Below, piece by piece: positions 6,965-15,526 of a DNA stretch of 64,000 bases (its first letter is position 1; every line of letters starts with the position of its first letter). A program made the translations under genes and the position numbers. The notes beneath the pieces were generated by a model. It saw only the letters and a program-made list of their open reading frames with translations. It made no database searches and was not told where the DNA came from. The DNA comes from Limnohabitans sp. Rim8 (lineage in GTDB: Bacteria > Pseudomonadota > Gammaproteobacteria > Burkholderiales > Burkholderiaceae_C): the NCBI GenBank assembly GCA_945897795.1, contig CAMDFT010000006.1:1-64000 (forward strand). Reading direction: 5' to 3'.

Positions 6965-7627
6965 TCAGCGCAACAAAGCGGCCAGCGGGCTGAGGGTGAG
7001 TTTCAACAAGTCAAACGTCAGGCCCATCAGGGGCTGCATCCACCAGGTGCTGATGAGGCCGGTCAGGACCAACGCCATCACGATGAAAAAGCCCCAAGGC
7101 TCGACCCTAGACACCAGCACCGCCTGCCGCCAGGGCAGCACGCCCACCAGGATGCGCCCACCGTCGAGTGGTGGCAGCGGAAACAGGTTGAAGGCGAACA
7201 TGACCACATTGGTCAGCATGCCGGCCTTGCACATCTCGATGAAAAACCGTTCGTTGATGCCGTTGCCTGTCAGCACATAAAACAACACGCCCCAGATCAA
7301 TGCCTGCACCAAGTTGGCACCCGGCCCGGCCAGTGCCACCCAGACCATGTCGCGTTTGGGGTGGCGCAACTGGTCAAAGCGCACCGGTACCGGCTTGGCG
7401 TAGCCGAACAAAAACGCACCGCTGGTGCTGAAGTACAACAGCAGGGGCAGCAAGATGGTGCCCACCGGATCGATGTGCGGCAGAGGGTTGAGCGTGACGC
7501 GCCCCAGCATGGACGCGGTGTTGTCGCCCAGACGCAGCGCAGCGTAGCCGTGGGCGGCCTCGTGCAAGGTGATCGCGAAGATCACCGGCAGGGCGTAAAT
7601 CAAAACGGTTTGGATGAGGTCAGACAT
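6965..7627 (-). CDS. Site-2 protease family (M50) membrane metalloprotease
   Basis: 220 residues with about five or six hydrophobic segments. The zinc motif HExxH lies in the first helix (ITLHEAAHGYAA), and the second-half ligand motif N-x2-P-x-P-x-LDGG is seen as NLFPLPPLDGG. This is the small, PDZ-free Rip/YwhC-like group of intramembrane proteases, whose substrates are mostly unknown. The track ORF begins at 7675, but the ATG at 7627 (MSDLIQTVLIYALPV) gives the usual start just before the first helix. It probably shares a transcript with trpS. Confidence 0.9.
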   Translation of the reverse strand: MSDLIQTVLIYALPVIFAITLHEAAHGYAALRLGDNTASMLGRVTLNPLPHIDPVGTILLPLLLYFSTSGAFLFGYAKPVPVRFDQLRHPKRDMVWVALAGPGANLVQALIWGVLFYVLTGNGINERFFIEMCKAGMLTNVVMFAFNLFPLPPLDGGRILVGVLPWRQAVLVSRVEPWGFFIVMALVLTGLISTWWMQPLMGLTFDLLKLTLSPLAALLR

Positions 7628-7729
7628 ATTCAGGCCCCATTGTCTCAGACCTGTCTTGACGGCGGCATAGGCCATGTGGCTGGCTTGCCGCCAGCGCTTG
7701 GCCAGGCCCCAAGGCCCGGCCGGGGCGGT

Positions 7730-8941
7730 TTACCCCTGCGCAGGCAAAAAGCGCTCGACCAGCAAGGACCAATAGGCCGAACCCACGGCCACGTTATGGT
7801 CGTTGAAGTCGTAGCCGGGGTTGTGCACCATGCAGGCGCCGTGGCCATCGCCCGTGCCATCGCCATTGCCTATCAGCAAGTAACAGCCGGGCACCTCTTC
7901 GAGCATGAAGGCAAAGTCTTCGCTGCCCGTCAGGGCGCGGCCTTGGCGCACCACTTTGTCAGCGCCCACCAGTTCTTCGGCCACATCGCGGGCGAAGTCG
8001 GTCTCGGCCAAGTGGTTGACCAAAACCGGGTAGCCACGCTGGTAGTCGATGTCGGCGGAAACCCCATAGCTCAGGGCTTGGGCATGGACCAGTTCGGTGA
8101 TGCGTTTTTCCAACAAGATGCGCACATCGCGGTCCAGCGAGCGCACGCTCAAGCGCAGCGTGGCGGTCTGCGGGATCACGTTGTTGGCCACGCCTGCATT
8201 GAACGCGCCCACGGTGATGATGGCCATTTGCTGGGGGTCGATGTTGCGGGCCACGATGCTTTGCAAGCCCATGACGATGGCCGAGCCCGCCACCACCGGG
8301 TCAGCGGCCACATGCGGCATGGCGCCGTGCCCACCTTTGCCGTGCAAGGTGATGGTCACGTTGTCAGACGACGCCATGGCCGAGCCGTCGCGCAAGACCA
8401 GGTGACCTTGCGGGTGGGTGGGCATGTTGTGCATGGCAAAGATGGCATCGCACGGAAACTGCTTGAACAGGCCGTCTTCCATCATCTTCTTGGCCCCACC
8501 CAAGCCTTCTTCGGCGGGTTGAAAAATCAGGTTGACAGTGCCCGAGAAAACCCCTTTTTGAGCGATGTGCTTGGCCGCCGCCAACAGCATGGCGGTGTGC
8601 CCGTCGTGACCGCAGGCGTGCATGATGCCCACGTTGCAGCTGGCATAAGCCAGGCCGGTGGCCTCGTCAATCGGCAGGGCGTCCATGTCGGCGCGGATAC
8701 CTATGGCGCGGTTGCCCGAGCCTTTTTTGATTTGACCGACCAGACCGGTGCCGCCCAGACCGCGTGTCACTTGGTAGCCCCAGGCGCTCAGCTGCTCGGC
8801 CACCAGGTCGCTGGTGCGGTACTCCTTGTAGCCCATCTCAGGGTGCTTGTGAATGTCGCGGCGCACCGCGATGAATTCATCCGCAAGGGCATCAAGAGCG
8901 TGCAGTTTGTCGTGCAGAAAAGCTTCGCTGGGTGCGTTCAT
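7730..8941 (-). CDS. M20-family amidohydrolase (hippurate hydrolase-like)
   Basis: 403 residues of the M20D group (hippurate hydrolase, IAA-amino acid and N-acyl amino acid hydrolases). Metal-binding segments include RADMDALPI, HACGHDGHTAMLL and QPAEEGLGGAKKM. The lid-domain KGGHGAMPH and the C-terminal GSEDFAFML and HNPGYDFND complete the family pattern. The protein is expected to be a cytoplasmic metalloenzyme cleaving an amide. The ATG at 8941 is preceded by GAGG; the longer ORF start at 9016 is not needed. It follows a Bug-type receptor gene by 16 bp, which suggests uptake and hydrolysis of the same acylated compound. Confidence 0.92.
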   Translation of the reverse strand: MNAPSEAFLHDKLHALDALADEFIAVRRDIHKHPEMGYKEYRTSDLVAEQLSAWGYQVTRGLGGTGLVGQIKKGSGNRAIGIRADMDALPIDEATGLAYASCNVGIMHACGHDGHTAMLLAAAKHIAQKGVFSGTVNLIFQPAEEGLGGAKKMMEDGLFKQFPCDAIFAMHNMPTHPQGHLVLRDGSAMASSDNVTITLHGKGGHGAMPHVAADPVVAGSAIVMGLQSIVARNIDPQQMAIITVGAFNAGVANNVIPQTATLRLSVRSLDRDVRILLEKRITELVHAQALSYGVSADIDYQRGYPVLVNHLAETDFARDVAEELVGADKVVRQGRALTGSEDFAFMLEEVPGCYLLIGNGDGTGDGHGACMVHNPGYDFNDHNVAVGSAYWSLLVERFLPAQG

Positions 8942-8957
8942 GGCAAGACCTCGTCGA

Positions 8958-9935
8958 TTACTGGACTTGCAGATTAATCGATTTAGCGATGGCGCGGTAG
9001 CGCTCGATGTCGCCAAGGTAAATGCGGGCCAACTCGGCCGGTGTGCGAGAAGGCAGCACCACGTTGCCGCTGGCTTCCAGGGCCTTGCGGGTTTCGGGCA
9101 CTTCAGCGGCGGCGTAGAAGGCCTTGTTCAGGGTGTTGACCACGGCATCCGGGGTGTTGCGGTGCACCTGCACACCGGCCCAGATGTCAAAGTCCATGGC
9201 TTCCAGCCCTTTCATGGCGGCCATGGCCGGGAATTGCTTGAACAGCGCATGCGGGGTTTTGGACGTCACGGCCAAGCCCTGGACCTTGCCGTCGATGAGG
9301 GTTTGCGGGATCGAGCCTGCCATGGGCAAAAAAGCCATGTCGATCTGCCCGCCCATCAAGTCGGACAGCAGGGGCGCAATGCCTTTGTAGGGCACATGCA
9401 GCATGTCCACTTTGGTGAGTTGAGAGAACTTTTCGCCAATCAGGTGGTACAGCGAGCCAGGGCCCACGCTGCCGTAGCTCAGCGGCTTGGCGGTGTTTTT
9501 GCGTGCCAGAGCCAGCAGTTCATCTACGGTCTTGACGTTGAGCGTATTGCGCACCGCCAGGACCGTGTTGGTGGTGGCAAATTGCGCGACCAGTTTGAAA
9601 TCTTCGGATTTGTACTTGACGCCCTGGATGGCCATGGGGGCCAGCACCAATTCCATGGGGCTGCCCAGACTCAGGGTGTAACCGTCTGCCGGGGCGTTGA
9701 CCAGTTTGCTCAAGCCGATCGAGCCTCCCGCGCCGCCAATGTTCTCGATGATCATGATTTGACCCAGTTTGGCGGCGGCATCGGGCTGCACCTTGCGGGC
9801 AAAAAAGTCAGAGGGGCCACCGGCCGGGTAGGGCACGATCAAGCTGATGGTTTTGGCGGGATAGGTTTGCGCCAGGGCAGGGCCGAAGGCGCTGGCGGCC
9901 ACGGCCAGGCCGGTGAGAAGGTGTTTGTAGTTCAT
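8958..9935 (-). CDS. Bug-type (TTT family) periplasmic solute-binding protein
   Basis: 325 residues. A signal peptide (MNYKHLLTGLAVAASAFGPALA) is followed by the typical Bug start YPAKTISLIVPYPAGGPSDFFAR. Mid-domain motifs such as LSYGSVGPGSLYHLIGE and DMLHVPYKGIAPLLSDLMGGQIDMAF are standard. Bug proteins bind carboxylates or small amides in the periplasm, commonly without a dedicated permease nearby, as here. Transcribed with the M20 amidohydrolase and divergent from a LysR regulator, which probably controls both. Confidence 0.93.
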   Translation of the reverse strand: MNYKHLLTGLAVAASAFGPALAQTYPAKTISLIVPYPAGGPSDFFARKVQPDAAAKLGQIMIIENIGGAGGSIGLSKLVNAPADGYTLSLGSPMELVLAPMAIQGVKYKSEDFKLVAQFATTNTVLAVRNTLNVKTVDELLALARKNTAKPLSYGSVGPGSLYHLIGEKFSQLTKVDMLHVPYKGIAPLLSDLMGGQIDMAFLPMAGSIPQTLIDGKVQGLAVTSKTPHALFKQFPAMAAMKGLEAMDFDIWAGVQVHRNTPDAVVNTLNKAFYAAAEVPETRKALEASGNVVLPSRTPAELARIYLGDIERYRAIAKSINLQVQ

Positions 9936-10037
9936 GGTGTCTCCGTTAGGTTCAAGGGTTCTGCATGGTTGAAATGACCATGAACAAATCGTAAAAACTC
10001 CAGATCAATGTGTCCAATGACTTATTTTCCTGATAAT

Positions 10038-10054
10038 CATTCGTAAAATGAATG
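10038..10054. promoter_or_regulatory. LysR-type operator candidate between Bug receptor and lysR
   Basis: CATTC-N7-GAATG, a perfect 5-bp inverted repeat containing a T-N11-A core, ends one base before the lysR ATG in the 120-bp divergent intergenic region. Position and shape fit an autoregulatory LysR recognition site; the sequence was not tested against any motif. Confidence 0.5.
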
Positions 10055-10055
10055 C

Positions 10056-10979
10056 ATGAACCTCAGACACCTTGAACACTGGCTGGCGCTGGCCGATACC
10101 GGCTCCTTCAGCCGTGCGGCAGAAAAACTGCACATCACCCAGTCCGCCCTGAGCCGCAGCATCCAGGCGCTGGAGGAAGACCTGGGGGGTCTCTTGGTCG
10201 ACCGTGTGGGCAAAAAAAACGAGCTCACACCGCTGGGCCGCTCTGTGCTGGAGCGGGCGCGGCGCATCGTGCACGAGGCCCAGGAACTCAAAGAGGGTGC
10301 GGCCTTGATCAAGCAAGGCGGCTTGGGCAGTTTGCGGGTGGGCCTGGGCTCAGGCCCAGGGGCCATGCTGATGACCCCCTGGCTGCGTTACATGGCCGAA
10401 CACCATCCGACGGTGCAGGTGAGCGTGTCGCGCGGCCCGACCGAGCAGCAGCTGGTGCAGTTGCGTGAGCGCGAACTGGATGCGCTGGTGGTCGATGTGC
10501 GCCGGGTGGCGGTTGCGCCCGACCTGAACATGACGCATGTGGTCGAGATGCCCGCCGGTTTTGTGTGCCGCCAAGGCCACCCGGTCTTGCAGCGTTACCG
10601 CGGGTCGGTGCCATTTGAAGCGCTGCTGGATTACCCCTTGGCCTCCACACCTTTGTCGCAAGAGGTGGCCCGCTTGTTGGTGGACCACTATGGCCCCCGG
10701 GCCAACCCAGCGCAGCTGACCACTTTGCAGTGCGAGGAGATCGCCAGTTTGATGGACGTGGTCAGTCAAACCGACGCGATTTATCTGGGGATCGTGGGTG
10801 CGGCACGCCAGGGCTTGGCCGATGGGTCGCTGGTCGCTTTGGACATGGACCCGCCGTTTCTGGGGGGTGCGCGTCTGGCACTGATCACCTTGGCCGGCCG
10901 CAGCGAATTGCCGGTGATGTCGGTGTTCCGCGCATTTGTGGCTCAGCAGATGCCACAGGCTGCAAGCATTGAGTCTTGA
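10056..10979 (+). CDS. LysR-family transcriptional regulator
   Basis: 307 residues. The N-terminal winged helix MNLRHLEHWLALADTGSFSRAAEKLHITQSALSRSIQALEEDLGG is typical LysR. The C-terminal effector-binding domain starts near residue 90 (LRVGLGSGPGAML). Divergent from the Bug receptor/M20 hydrolase genes with 120 bp between, the usual arrangement for a regulator and its target operon. The effector is presumably the imported compound or its hydrolysis product (inference). Confidence 0.93.
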   Translation: MNLRHLEHWLALADTGSFSRAAEKLHITQSALSRSIQALEEDLGGLLVDRVGKKNELTPLGRSVLERARRIVHEAQELKEGAALIKQGGLGSLRVGLGSGPGAMLMTPWLRYMAEHHPTVQVSVSRGPTEQQLVQLRERELDALVVDVRRVAVAPDLNMTHVVEMPAGFVCRQGHPVLQRYRGSVPFEALLDYPLASTPLSQEVARLLVDHYGPRANPAQLTTLQCEEIASLMDVVSQTDAIYLGIVGAARQGLADGSLVALDMDPPFLGGARLALITLAGRSELPVMSVFRAFVAQQMPQAASIES

Positions 10980-11037
10980 GGTGGGCGCGGCGCACAGCCA
11001 TGGTGGGTGCGATAGGCGCGTACCGCACGCCTGTGGA

Positions 11038-11832
11038 TCAGGCCGTCACCACCCGCAGGCCCATCAGCACGGCGATCAGCACCAGCAGGATTTGCACCCC
11101 CCTTCGAAAACGTTCGGGCGATATTTTGTCGCTTTGCCGGTGCCCCAGCCAGATGCCCAGCAGCATAGCGGGGAGCCAGGCGGTGGACCAAAACACGGTG
11201 GGGCCGCTGATGTCGTGAAGCGAAGTGGGCACGATGGACAGATGCGCCATGAGGGCCAGGCACAGCAGGGCAAACAGGTCGGTGAACAGGAAAAACACCA
11301 CCAGACTGGCGCGCATCACCGCCGGGGCCAGCCGGGTTTGGTTGAACACCATGGCCACCGCAATGCCGCCAATGGCCGCCAGCCCGTTGAGCCAGCCACT
11401 GACCATGCTGGTGCCCCATTGCAGGGCTTTGCCGGGCGGGCCTTGGGGCCGCAGGCCCCGCAACTGCGCCAGGGCGATCACCCCGATGATCCCCGCAATC
11501 AGCAGGCGCAGGGTGTCGGCGGGCAGGCTTTGCTGGGTCAGCACACCCAGCGGGATGAACACCACATTGCCCAGCAACAGCACGCGCAGCCAGGACCAGT
11601 GCACATGGGGCAAGCAGGTTTTGAGCAGGCTGAGGCTGGCCAGAATTTCGAGCACAAAGAGAGCGGGCACCACTTGCGCAGGCGGCAGGAACACCGACAG
11701 GCAGCTCACGCACAGGGCCGAAAAGCCAAAGCCGGTCAGCCCCCGCACAAAACCTGCAAACAGCACCACCCCGCTGCTCAGCAGCAAGCTCATGGCGTTG
11801 GCGTTGTCTGGCAACAAAAAAAGAGACCCCAT
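11038..11832 (-). CDS. TSUP-family (TauE/SafE) membrane exporter, probable sulfite/sulfate exporter
   Basis: 264 residues with about seven to eight hydrophobic helices. The N-terminal family segment LFAGFVRGLTGFGFSALCVSC and the repeat-half segment VSGWLNGLAAIGGIAVAMVF place it in TSUP (TauE/SafE). Relatives next to xsc genes (TauE, SafE, TauZ) export sulfite or sulfoacetate. GGAG lies six bases before the ATG at 11832. An alternative ATG at 11838 overlaps the cobT stop as ATGA. Last gene of an overlapping iclR-cobS-cobT-TSUP operon, divergent from xsc-ackA-soeABC. The role in removing sulfite made by Xsc is inferred from context. Confidence 0.88.
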   Translation of the reverse strand: MGSLFLLPDNANAMSLLLSSGVVLFAGFVRGLTGFGFSALCVSCLSVFLPPAQVVPALFVLEILASLSLLKTCLPHVHWSWLRVLLLGNVVFIPLGVLTQQSLPADTLRLLIAGIIGVIALAQLRGLRPQGPPGKALQWGTSMVSGWLNGLAAIGGIAVAMVFNQTRLAPAVMRASLVVFFLFTDLFALLCLALMAHLSIVPTSLHDISGPTVFWSTAWLPAMLLGIWLGHRQSDKISPERFRRGVQILLVLIAVLMGLRVVTA

Positions 11833-11834
11833 GT

Positions 11835-13592
11835 TCATCTCCGTCGTGGGCGCAAGGCCCCCAAAACTTGGGTGAACACCCGCTGGCCTTGCAAGTCCGA
11901 CAAGTCCAGCATGTCGCTGTGGCGGTAATAGCCGCTCATGTCCAGGCCCACGCCCAAAGCGGTCAGCTCCACGCGGCCGCTGCGTTCGATGCGCTCGGTC
12001 ACGGCCAGCAAATGCTGCTCCAGGTAAAGCGGGTCGTTGGTTTGCGCCGTGGCGCTGTCGCTGGGGCAGCCGTCCGAGATGACCAGCAAGATGCGGCGAG
12101 AGGCGTTTTGTGCCAGCAAACGTTGCTCGGCCCACAGCAGGGCTTCGCCGTCCAGGCATTCGCGGTACAGCTCGGGTTTGAGCAGGGCGGCCATGTCGCG
12201 CCGCGCCAAGCGCCAGGCTTTTTCGGCGGGTTTGAAAATGATGTGGCAGCGCTCGTTCAGGCGGCCCGGTTCCGGCGGCTGTCCGGCGCGACGCCAGTCG
12301 CGCAGGGCGCGCCCGCCACTCCAGGCGCCGGTGGTAAAACCCAGCACCTCGCAGGGCACGCCCGCCAGGTCCAGGGCGCGGCTCATCACATCGACCAGCA
12401 AGGCGATCGACTCGCGCTGCGCCTTCATGCTGCCCGAGCAGTCGATCAAAAAGCACACCGCTGCATCGGGCACTGGGCGCTGGCGTTCGCGCACAAACAG
12501 CTGCCGCTGCAGGGGATTGGCCACCAGCTGCGACAGGCGGCTGCCGTCGATGCGGCCTTCGTCCTGGCCGTTCTCCAGGTCCTGCCAGCGCGGTGGACTC
12601 AGCAGCGCCTTGAGCTGGCGCACCAGCGGCTGCAAGGCCACGCCTTGCTGGGCAATGCGCTCGTCCAGCTGCAGGCGCAGGGCTTGCCGCTCGGCCGCAC
12701 GCACCAACTCTGCTGCCTGCACCGTGCGGTCATAGGCGGTGGTGAAGACCGTGTAACCGCGCAACACCTCTTCGGGGCTCCGGCTGCGACCGGGTGCCGC
12801 GATGGCCGCATCCTTGTCCTCGCCGCCTTCAAAGTCGATCCACAGCGACAGCCGCTCGCGGGAGGGCTGCACAGGGTTGATGCGTGTGGCGGGTGGCTGC
12901 ACCTGGCCGGCCACCGTGTGCTGGGCGACGCTGCGGGCAATGTTCAGGGCGTGCTCGCCATAGAGGGCCTGGTCATGGCGCGTCAGGCGCAGGCCGCGCA
13001 CATCGTGGCCAATGACTTCGGACAAAGCAAACCGGGTCGATTCGATCAGGTCCATCAGCGCTTCAGGCACGGCCTCGCCCACCACCCTTGAGCGGCAGAT
13101 CAGGGCCACGGTGAGCAGCGTGAGGCCTTGCACGGTTTCGGCCAGGTCCGACTGGCCCAGCGCCACGGCCCAGACCTCAAAGCGGTGGCGCAGGTTGTGC
13201 GCTGCACCGGGCAGGCCCAGCGCGCTGGCTTGCGACTCGACGCGGATTTGCTCCAGCATTTCCACGATCAAGCGTTCGAGCGGCATCAAGGTCTGGCGCT
13301 CGCACAGCGTGCGGTGCAAGGCTGCATCGGAATGGCGCAGGCGCAGGGCCGCGCCATCGCTGGCGGCGCGAAACGAGCGCCAATCGTCTTGGCCATGCAC
13401 CGGGTGCAGGTGGGGGGCAAAGTCCGGCAGGCGCTGGTTGTGGCGGTACAGGCGGCGCTGGCGGTAGTGCAAATCGGCCTCGGCGCTCAGGGCGCGGGCG
13501 CTGGCCGCGCACAAATCGTCTTGCGCGTGTTGCTGGCGCAGCAGGGCTTGTTCGCTGGGGCCATCGCTGACCGCGGCGCTGGCACCGCTCAT
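11835..13592 (-). CDS. cobT: CobT-like VWA-domain chelatase subunit
   Basis: 585 residues. The N-terminal ~340 are a helical CobT-type region. The C-terminal von Willebrand A domain has the MIDAS motif DCSGSM (FLIDCSGSMKAQRES) and the CobT-specific segments VLGFTTGAWSGGRAL and RILLVISDGCPSDSATAQ. In aerobic B12 synthesis CobT pairs with the AAA+ protein CobS to drive cobalt insertion by CobN. The start overlaps the cobS stop by 4 bp and the stop overlaps the exporter gene. No cobN or other corrin gene is present in 64 kb. It may therefore be the genome's CobT, or a repurposed metal-insertion or remodelling factor for the sulfonate pathway. Confidence 0.85.
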   Translation of the reverse strand: MSGASAAVSDGPSEQALLRQQHAQDDLCAASARALSAEADLHYRQRRLYRHNQRLPDFAPHLHPVHGQDDWRSFRAASDGAALRLRHSDAALHRTLCERQTLMPLERLIVEMLEQIRVESQASALGLPGAAHNLRHRFEVWAVALGQSDLAETVQGLTLLTVALICRSRVVGEAVPEALMDLIESTRFALSEVIGHDVRGLRLTRHDQALYGEHALNIARSVAQHTVAGQVQPPATRINPVQPSRERLSLWIDFEGGEDKDAAIAAPGRSRSPEEVLRGYTVFTTAYDRTVQAAELVRAAERQALRLQLDERIAQQGVALQPLVRQLKALLSPPRWQDLENGQDEGRIDGSRLSQLVANPLQRQLFVRERQRPVPDAAVCFLIDCSGSMKAQRESIALLVDVMSRALDLAGVPCEVLGFTTGAWSGGRALRDWRRAGQPPEPGRLNERCHIIFKPAEKAWRLARRDMAALLKPELYRECLDGEALLWAEQRLLAQNASRRILLVISDGCPSDSATAQTNDPLYLEQHLLAVTERIERSGRVELTALGVGLDMSGYYRHSDMLDLSDLQGQRVFTQVLGALRPRRR

Positions 13593-14548
13593 GGCGTGCC
13601 CAGCTCCTGGTCAAAGCAGCGCTGAAAGTATTCCCCCAGCACCGGGCGCTCGGACTCATCGCCTTTGTTGATGAAGCTCAGGTACAGCGCCAGTTGCAGG
13701 TCGCCAAAGATGTCCAGGTTCTCGGCCCAGCTGATCAGGCTGCGCGGCGACATGAGGGTGGACAGATCGCCCACCTTGAAGCCCTGGCGCGTGAGGTTGG
13801 CAAACTGCACCATGGCTTGCAGCTGTGCTTGGCGGGCGTCGTCGCGCATGCTGGGCACACGGGCGCGCACGATGGCCATCTCTTGCTCGGGCGGCAGGTG
13901 GTTGAGGGTGGCCACAATGTTCCAGCGGTCCATCTGGGCTTGGTTGAGCTGCTGGGCACCGTGGTAAAGGCCATTCAGGTTGCCCAGGCCCACCGTGTTG
14001 CTGGTGGCAAACAGGCGAAACTGCGGGTGCGGCTTGATCACCTGGTTTTGGTCGAGCAGGGTGAATTGACCATCGCGCTCCAGCAGGCGCTGGATCACAA
14101 ACATGATCTCGGGCCGACCCGCGTCGTATTCGTCAAAGATCAGCGCCACCGGCCGCTGCAGCGCCCAGGGCACGATGCCGGGCTGGAATTCGGTCACCTG
14201 CTGGCCATCACGCAACACCACCGCATCGCGCCCGACCAGGTCCAGGCGACTCAGGTGCCCGTCGAGGTTGATGCGCACGCAGGGCCAGTTCAGCCGGGCG
14301 GCCACTTGTTCAATGTGGGTGGATTTGCCCGTGCCGTGCAGGCCTTGCAGCATGACCCGGCGGTTGTGTTCAAACCCGGCCAGCAGGGCCAGCGTGACTT
14401 CGCGGTTGAAGCGGTAATCGGGGTCGATGTCGGGCACATGCTCGGAGCGCTCGCGAAAGGCGGTGACCTTTAGAGGGCTGTCGATGTCAAAAACGCTGCG
14501 CACATCCAGGCGTTGCAGATCAGGGTGCATATCTGGAGGGGTGTTCAT
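13589..14548 (-). CDS. cobS: CobS-like AAA+ ATPase (cobaltochelatase subunit)
   Basis: 319 residues, close to classical CobS in length and motif order: DVRSVFDIDSPLKV at the N-terminus, Walker A GLHGTGKSTHIEQVAARLNWPC, the CobS segment INLDGHLSRLDLVGRDAVVL, Walker B ALIFDEYDAGRPEIMFVIQR, sensor LFATSNTVGLGNLNGLYHG, and Arg-finger region QMDRWNIV. It should form ATP-driven rings with CobT. It overlaps iclR upstream and cobT downstream by 4 bp each (ATGA), so it is translated as part of the sulfonate-locus operon. Similarity is to CobS itself, not only to generic MoxR ATPases. The substrate metalloenzyme is unknown. Confidence 0.88.
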   Translation of the reverse strand: MNTPPDMHPDLQRLDVRSVFDIDSPLKVTAFRERSEHVPDIDPDYRFNREVTLALLAGFEHNRRVMLQGLHGTGKSTHIEQVAARLNWPCVRINLDGHLSRLDLVGRDAVVLRDGQQVTEFQPGIVPWALQRPVALIFDEYDAGRPEIMFVIQRLLERDGQFTLLDQNQVIKPHPQFRLFATSNTVGLGNLNGLYHGAQQLNQAQMDRWNIVATLNHLPPEQEMAIVRARVPSMRDDARQAQLQAMVQFANLTRQGFKVGDLSTLMSPRSLISWAENLDIFGDLQLALYLSFINKGDESERPVLGEYFQRCFDQELGTP

Positions 14549-15363
14549 GGCATGGCCTCGGTTTCAATGGCGCTGATGGCTTGGGCTGCGCGTTGCAGCG
14601 CGGGCAAAAGTTGCAGGCAGCGCTCGGGCGTCAGGCGCAACACGGGGGCTTGCACCGCCACGCACAGGTTGGAGCTGCCCTGGGCCGAGGGCACCAAGAC
14701 TGCCACGCACATCAGGCCGGGCAAAAATTCTTCGTTGTCCAAGGCAAAGCCCTGGCGCTTGACCAGCTTGACCTCTTGCTCTAGTGCAGCCATATCGGTC
14801 AGGGTTTTGGGGGTGTAGGTGTCCAGCGGCGCATGGGCCAGCAGGCGCTGGCGTTGGGCGGGGCTCATTTGTGACAAAAACACCTTGCCACTGGCCGAGC
14901 AATGCACGGGCACCCGTGAGCCCGGGTGCAGGTAAAAGCGCAAGGGCGCCGAGGTCTCCACCCGGTCCAGGTAGATCACCTCGCTGCCGCTCAAGGCCGT
15001 CAGGTTGCAACTCTCGCCCACTTCGTTGACCAGATGGCGCAACACGGCGTGGCGTGCGCCGTGTGCGGTGTCGTTGATGAGCAGGTTTTCGGCCAGTTTG
15101 CGCAGTCGGTTGCCCGTGCCGTAAAGCCGGGCGTCGGCGGTGCGCTCCAGCAAATGTGCGCTTTCGAGTTGCTGCAGCATGCGGTGCAAGGTGGCCTTGG
15201 GCAGACCGGTTTCGTCGGCCAGGTTTTGCTGCGAAAAATAGCTGCTTTTGCTGGCGATCACCTCCAGCAGGGCAAACAGGCGCAGGGTGGGCGTGTCCCC
15301 GTTGATTTCTGCGGGGGTTGATGCGGAGGGTGATGCGGGCAGGGGGACGGAGGCGAGTGGCAT
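14545..15363 (-). CDS. IclR-family transcriptional regulator
   Basis: 272 residues. The N-terminal winged helix (TLRLFALLEVIASKSSYFSQQNLADETGLPKATLHRMLQQLE) is followed by the GAF-like effector domain with LHPGSRVPVHCSASGKVFLS and FALDNEEFLPGLMCVAV. Divergent from xsc, and the first gene of the iclR-cobS-cobT-TSUP operon. The 163-bp gap to xsc holds a dyad overlapping a strong promoter. The likely role is control of the xsc operon and its own operon in response to a C2-sulfonate intermediate; the effector is inferred. Confidence 0.93.
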   Translation of the reverse strand: MPLASVPLPASPSASTPAEINGDTPTLRLFALLEVIASKSSYFSQQNLADETGLPKATLHRMLQQLESAHLLERTADARLYGTGNRLRKLAENLLINDTAHGARHAVLRHLVNEVGESCNLTALSGSEVIYLDRVETSAPLRFYLHPGSRVPVHCSASGKVFLSQMSPAQRQRLLAHAPLDTYTPKTLTDMAALEQEVKLVKRQGFALDNEEFLPGLMCVAVLVPSAQGSSNLCVAVQAPVLRLTPERCLQLLPALQRAAQAISAIETEAMP

Positions 15364-15396
15364 CGCTGCATCATAGTGGAAAACCCGAAAAATGGA

Positions 15397-15434
15397 ACAA
15401 ATCGGATCGATAAGTGAAATTTCGATTGATTTGT
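15397..15434. promoter_or_regulatory. Imperfect dyad, candidate IclR operator at xsc
   Basis: Left arm ACAAATCGGATCGA and right arm TCGATTGATTTGT are complementary apart from one bulge and one mismatch, across a ~10-bp centre. The right arm overlaps the -35 of the xsc promoter. A related direct repeat of the right arm (TTTCGATTCTTTGTG) occurs at 15486-15500, between the start site and the ribosome binding site. The regulator is inferred from position. Confidence 0.5.
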
Positions 15435-15454
15435 GGGGGGCGGCTGTCTATAGT
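15426..15454 (+). promoter_or_regulatory. Sigma-70-type promoter of the xsc operon
   Basis: TTGATT (15426-15431), exact 17-bp spacer, TATAGT (15449-15454). The start site would be near 15461, leaving a ~65-nt leader before the xsc ATG. Confidence 0.65.
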
Positions 15455-15526
15455 CACCTTCAGTTTCGGATTTCGGAACCGCTGGTTTCGATTCTTTGTG
15501 ATCCCCTATTTTTTCAGGAGCAGCCC

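Noticed and set aside
6866-8977. 703-residue plus-strand ORF
   Set aside because: Antisense to the tail of trpS, the site-2 protease and the M20 gene; His/Gln-rich shadow typical of GC-rich antisense frames.
11838-12456. N-terminal extension of the TSUP exporter (472-residue track ORF)
   Set aside because: The extra 200 residues lie inside cobT in another frame and lack any membrane or domain pattern; a good start exists at 11832.
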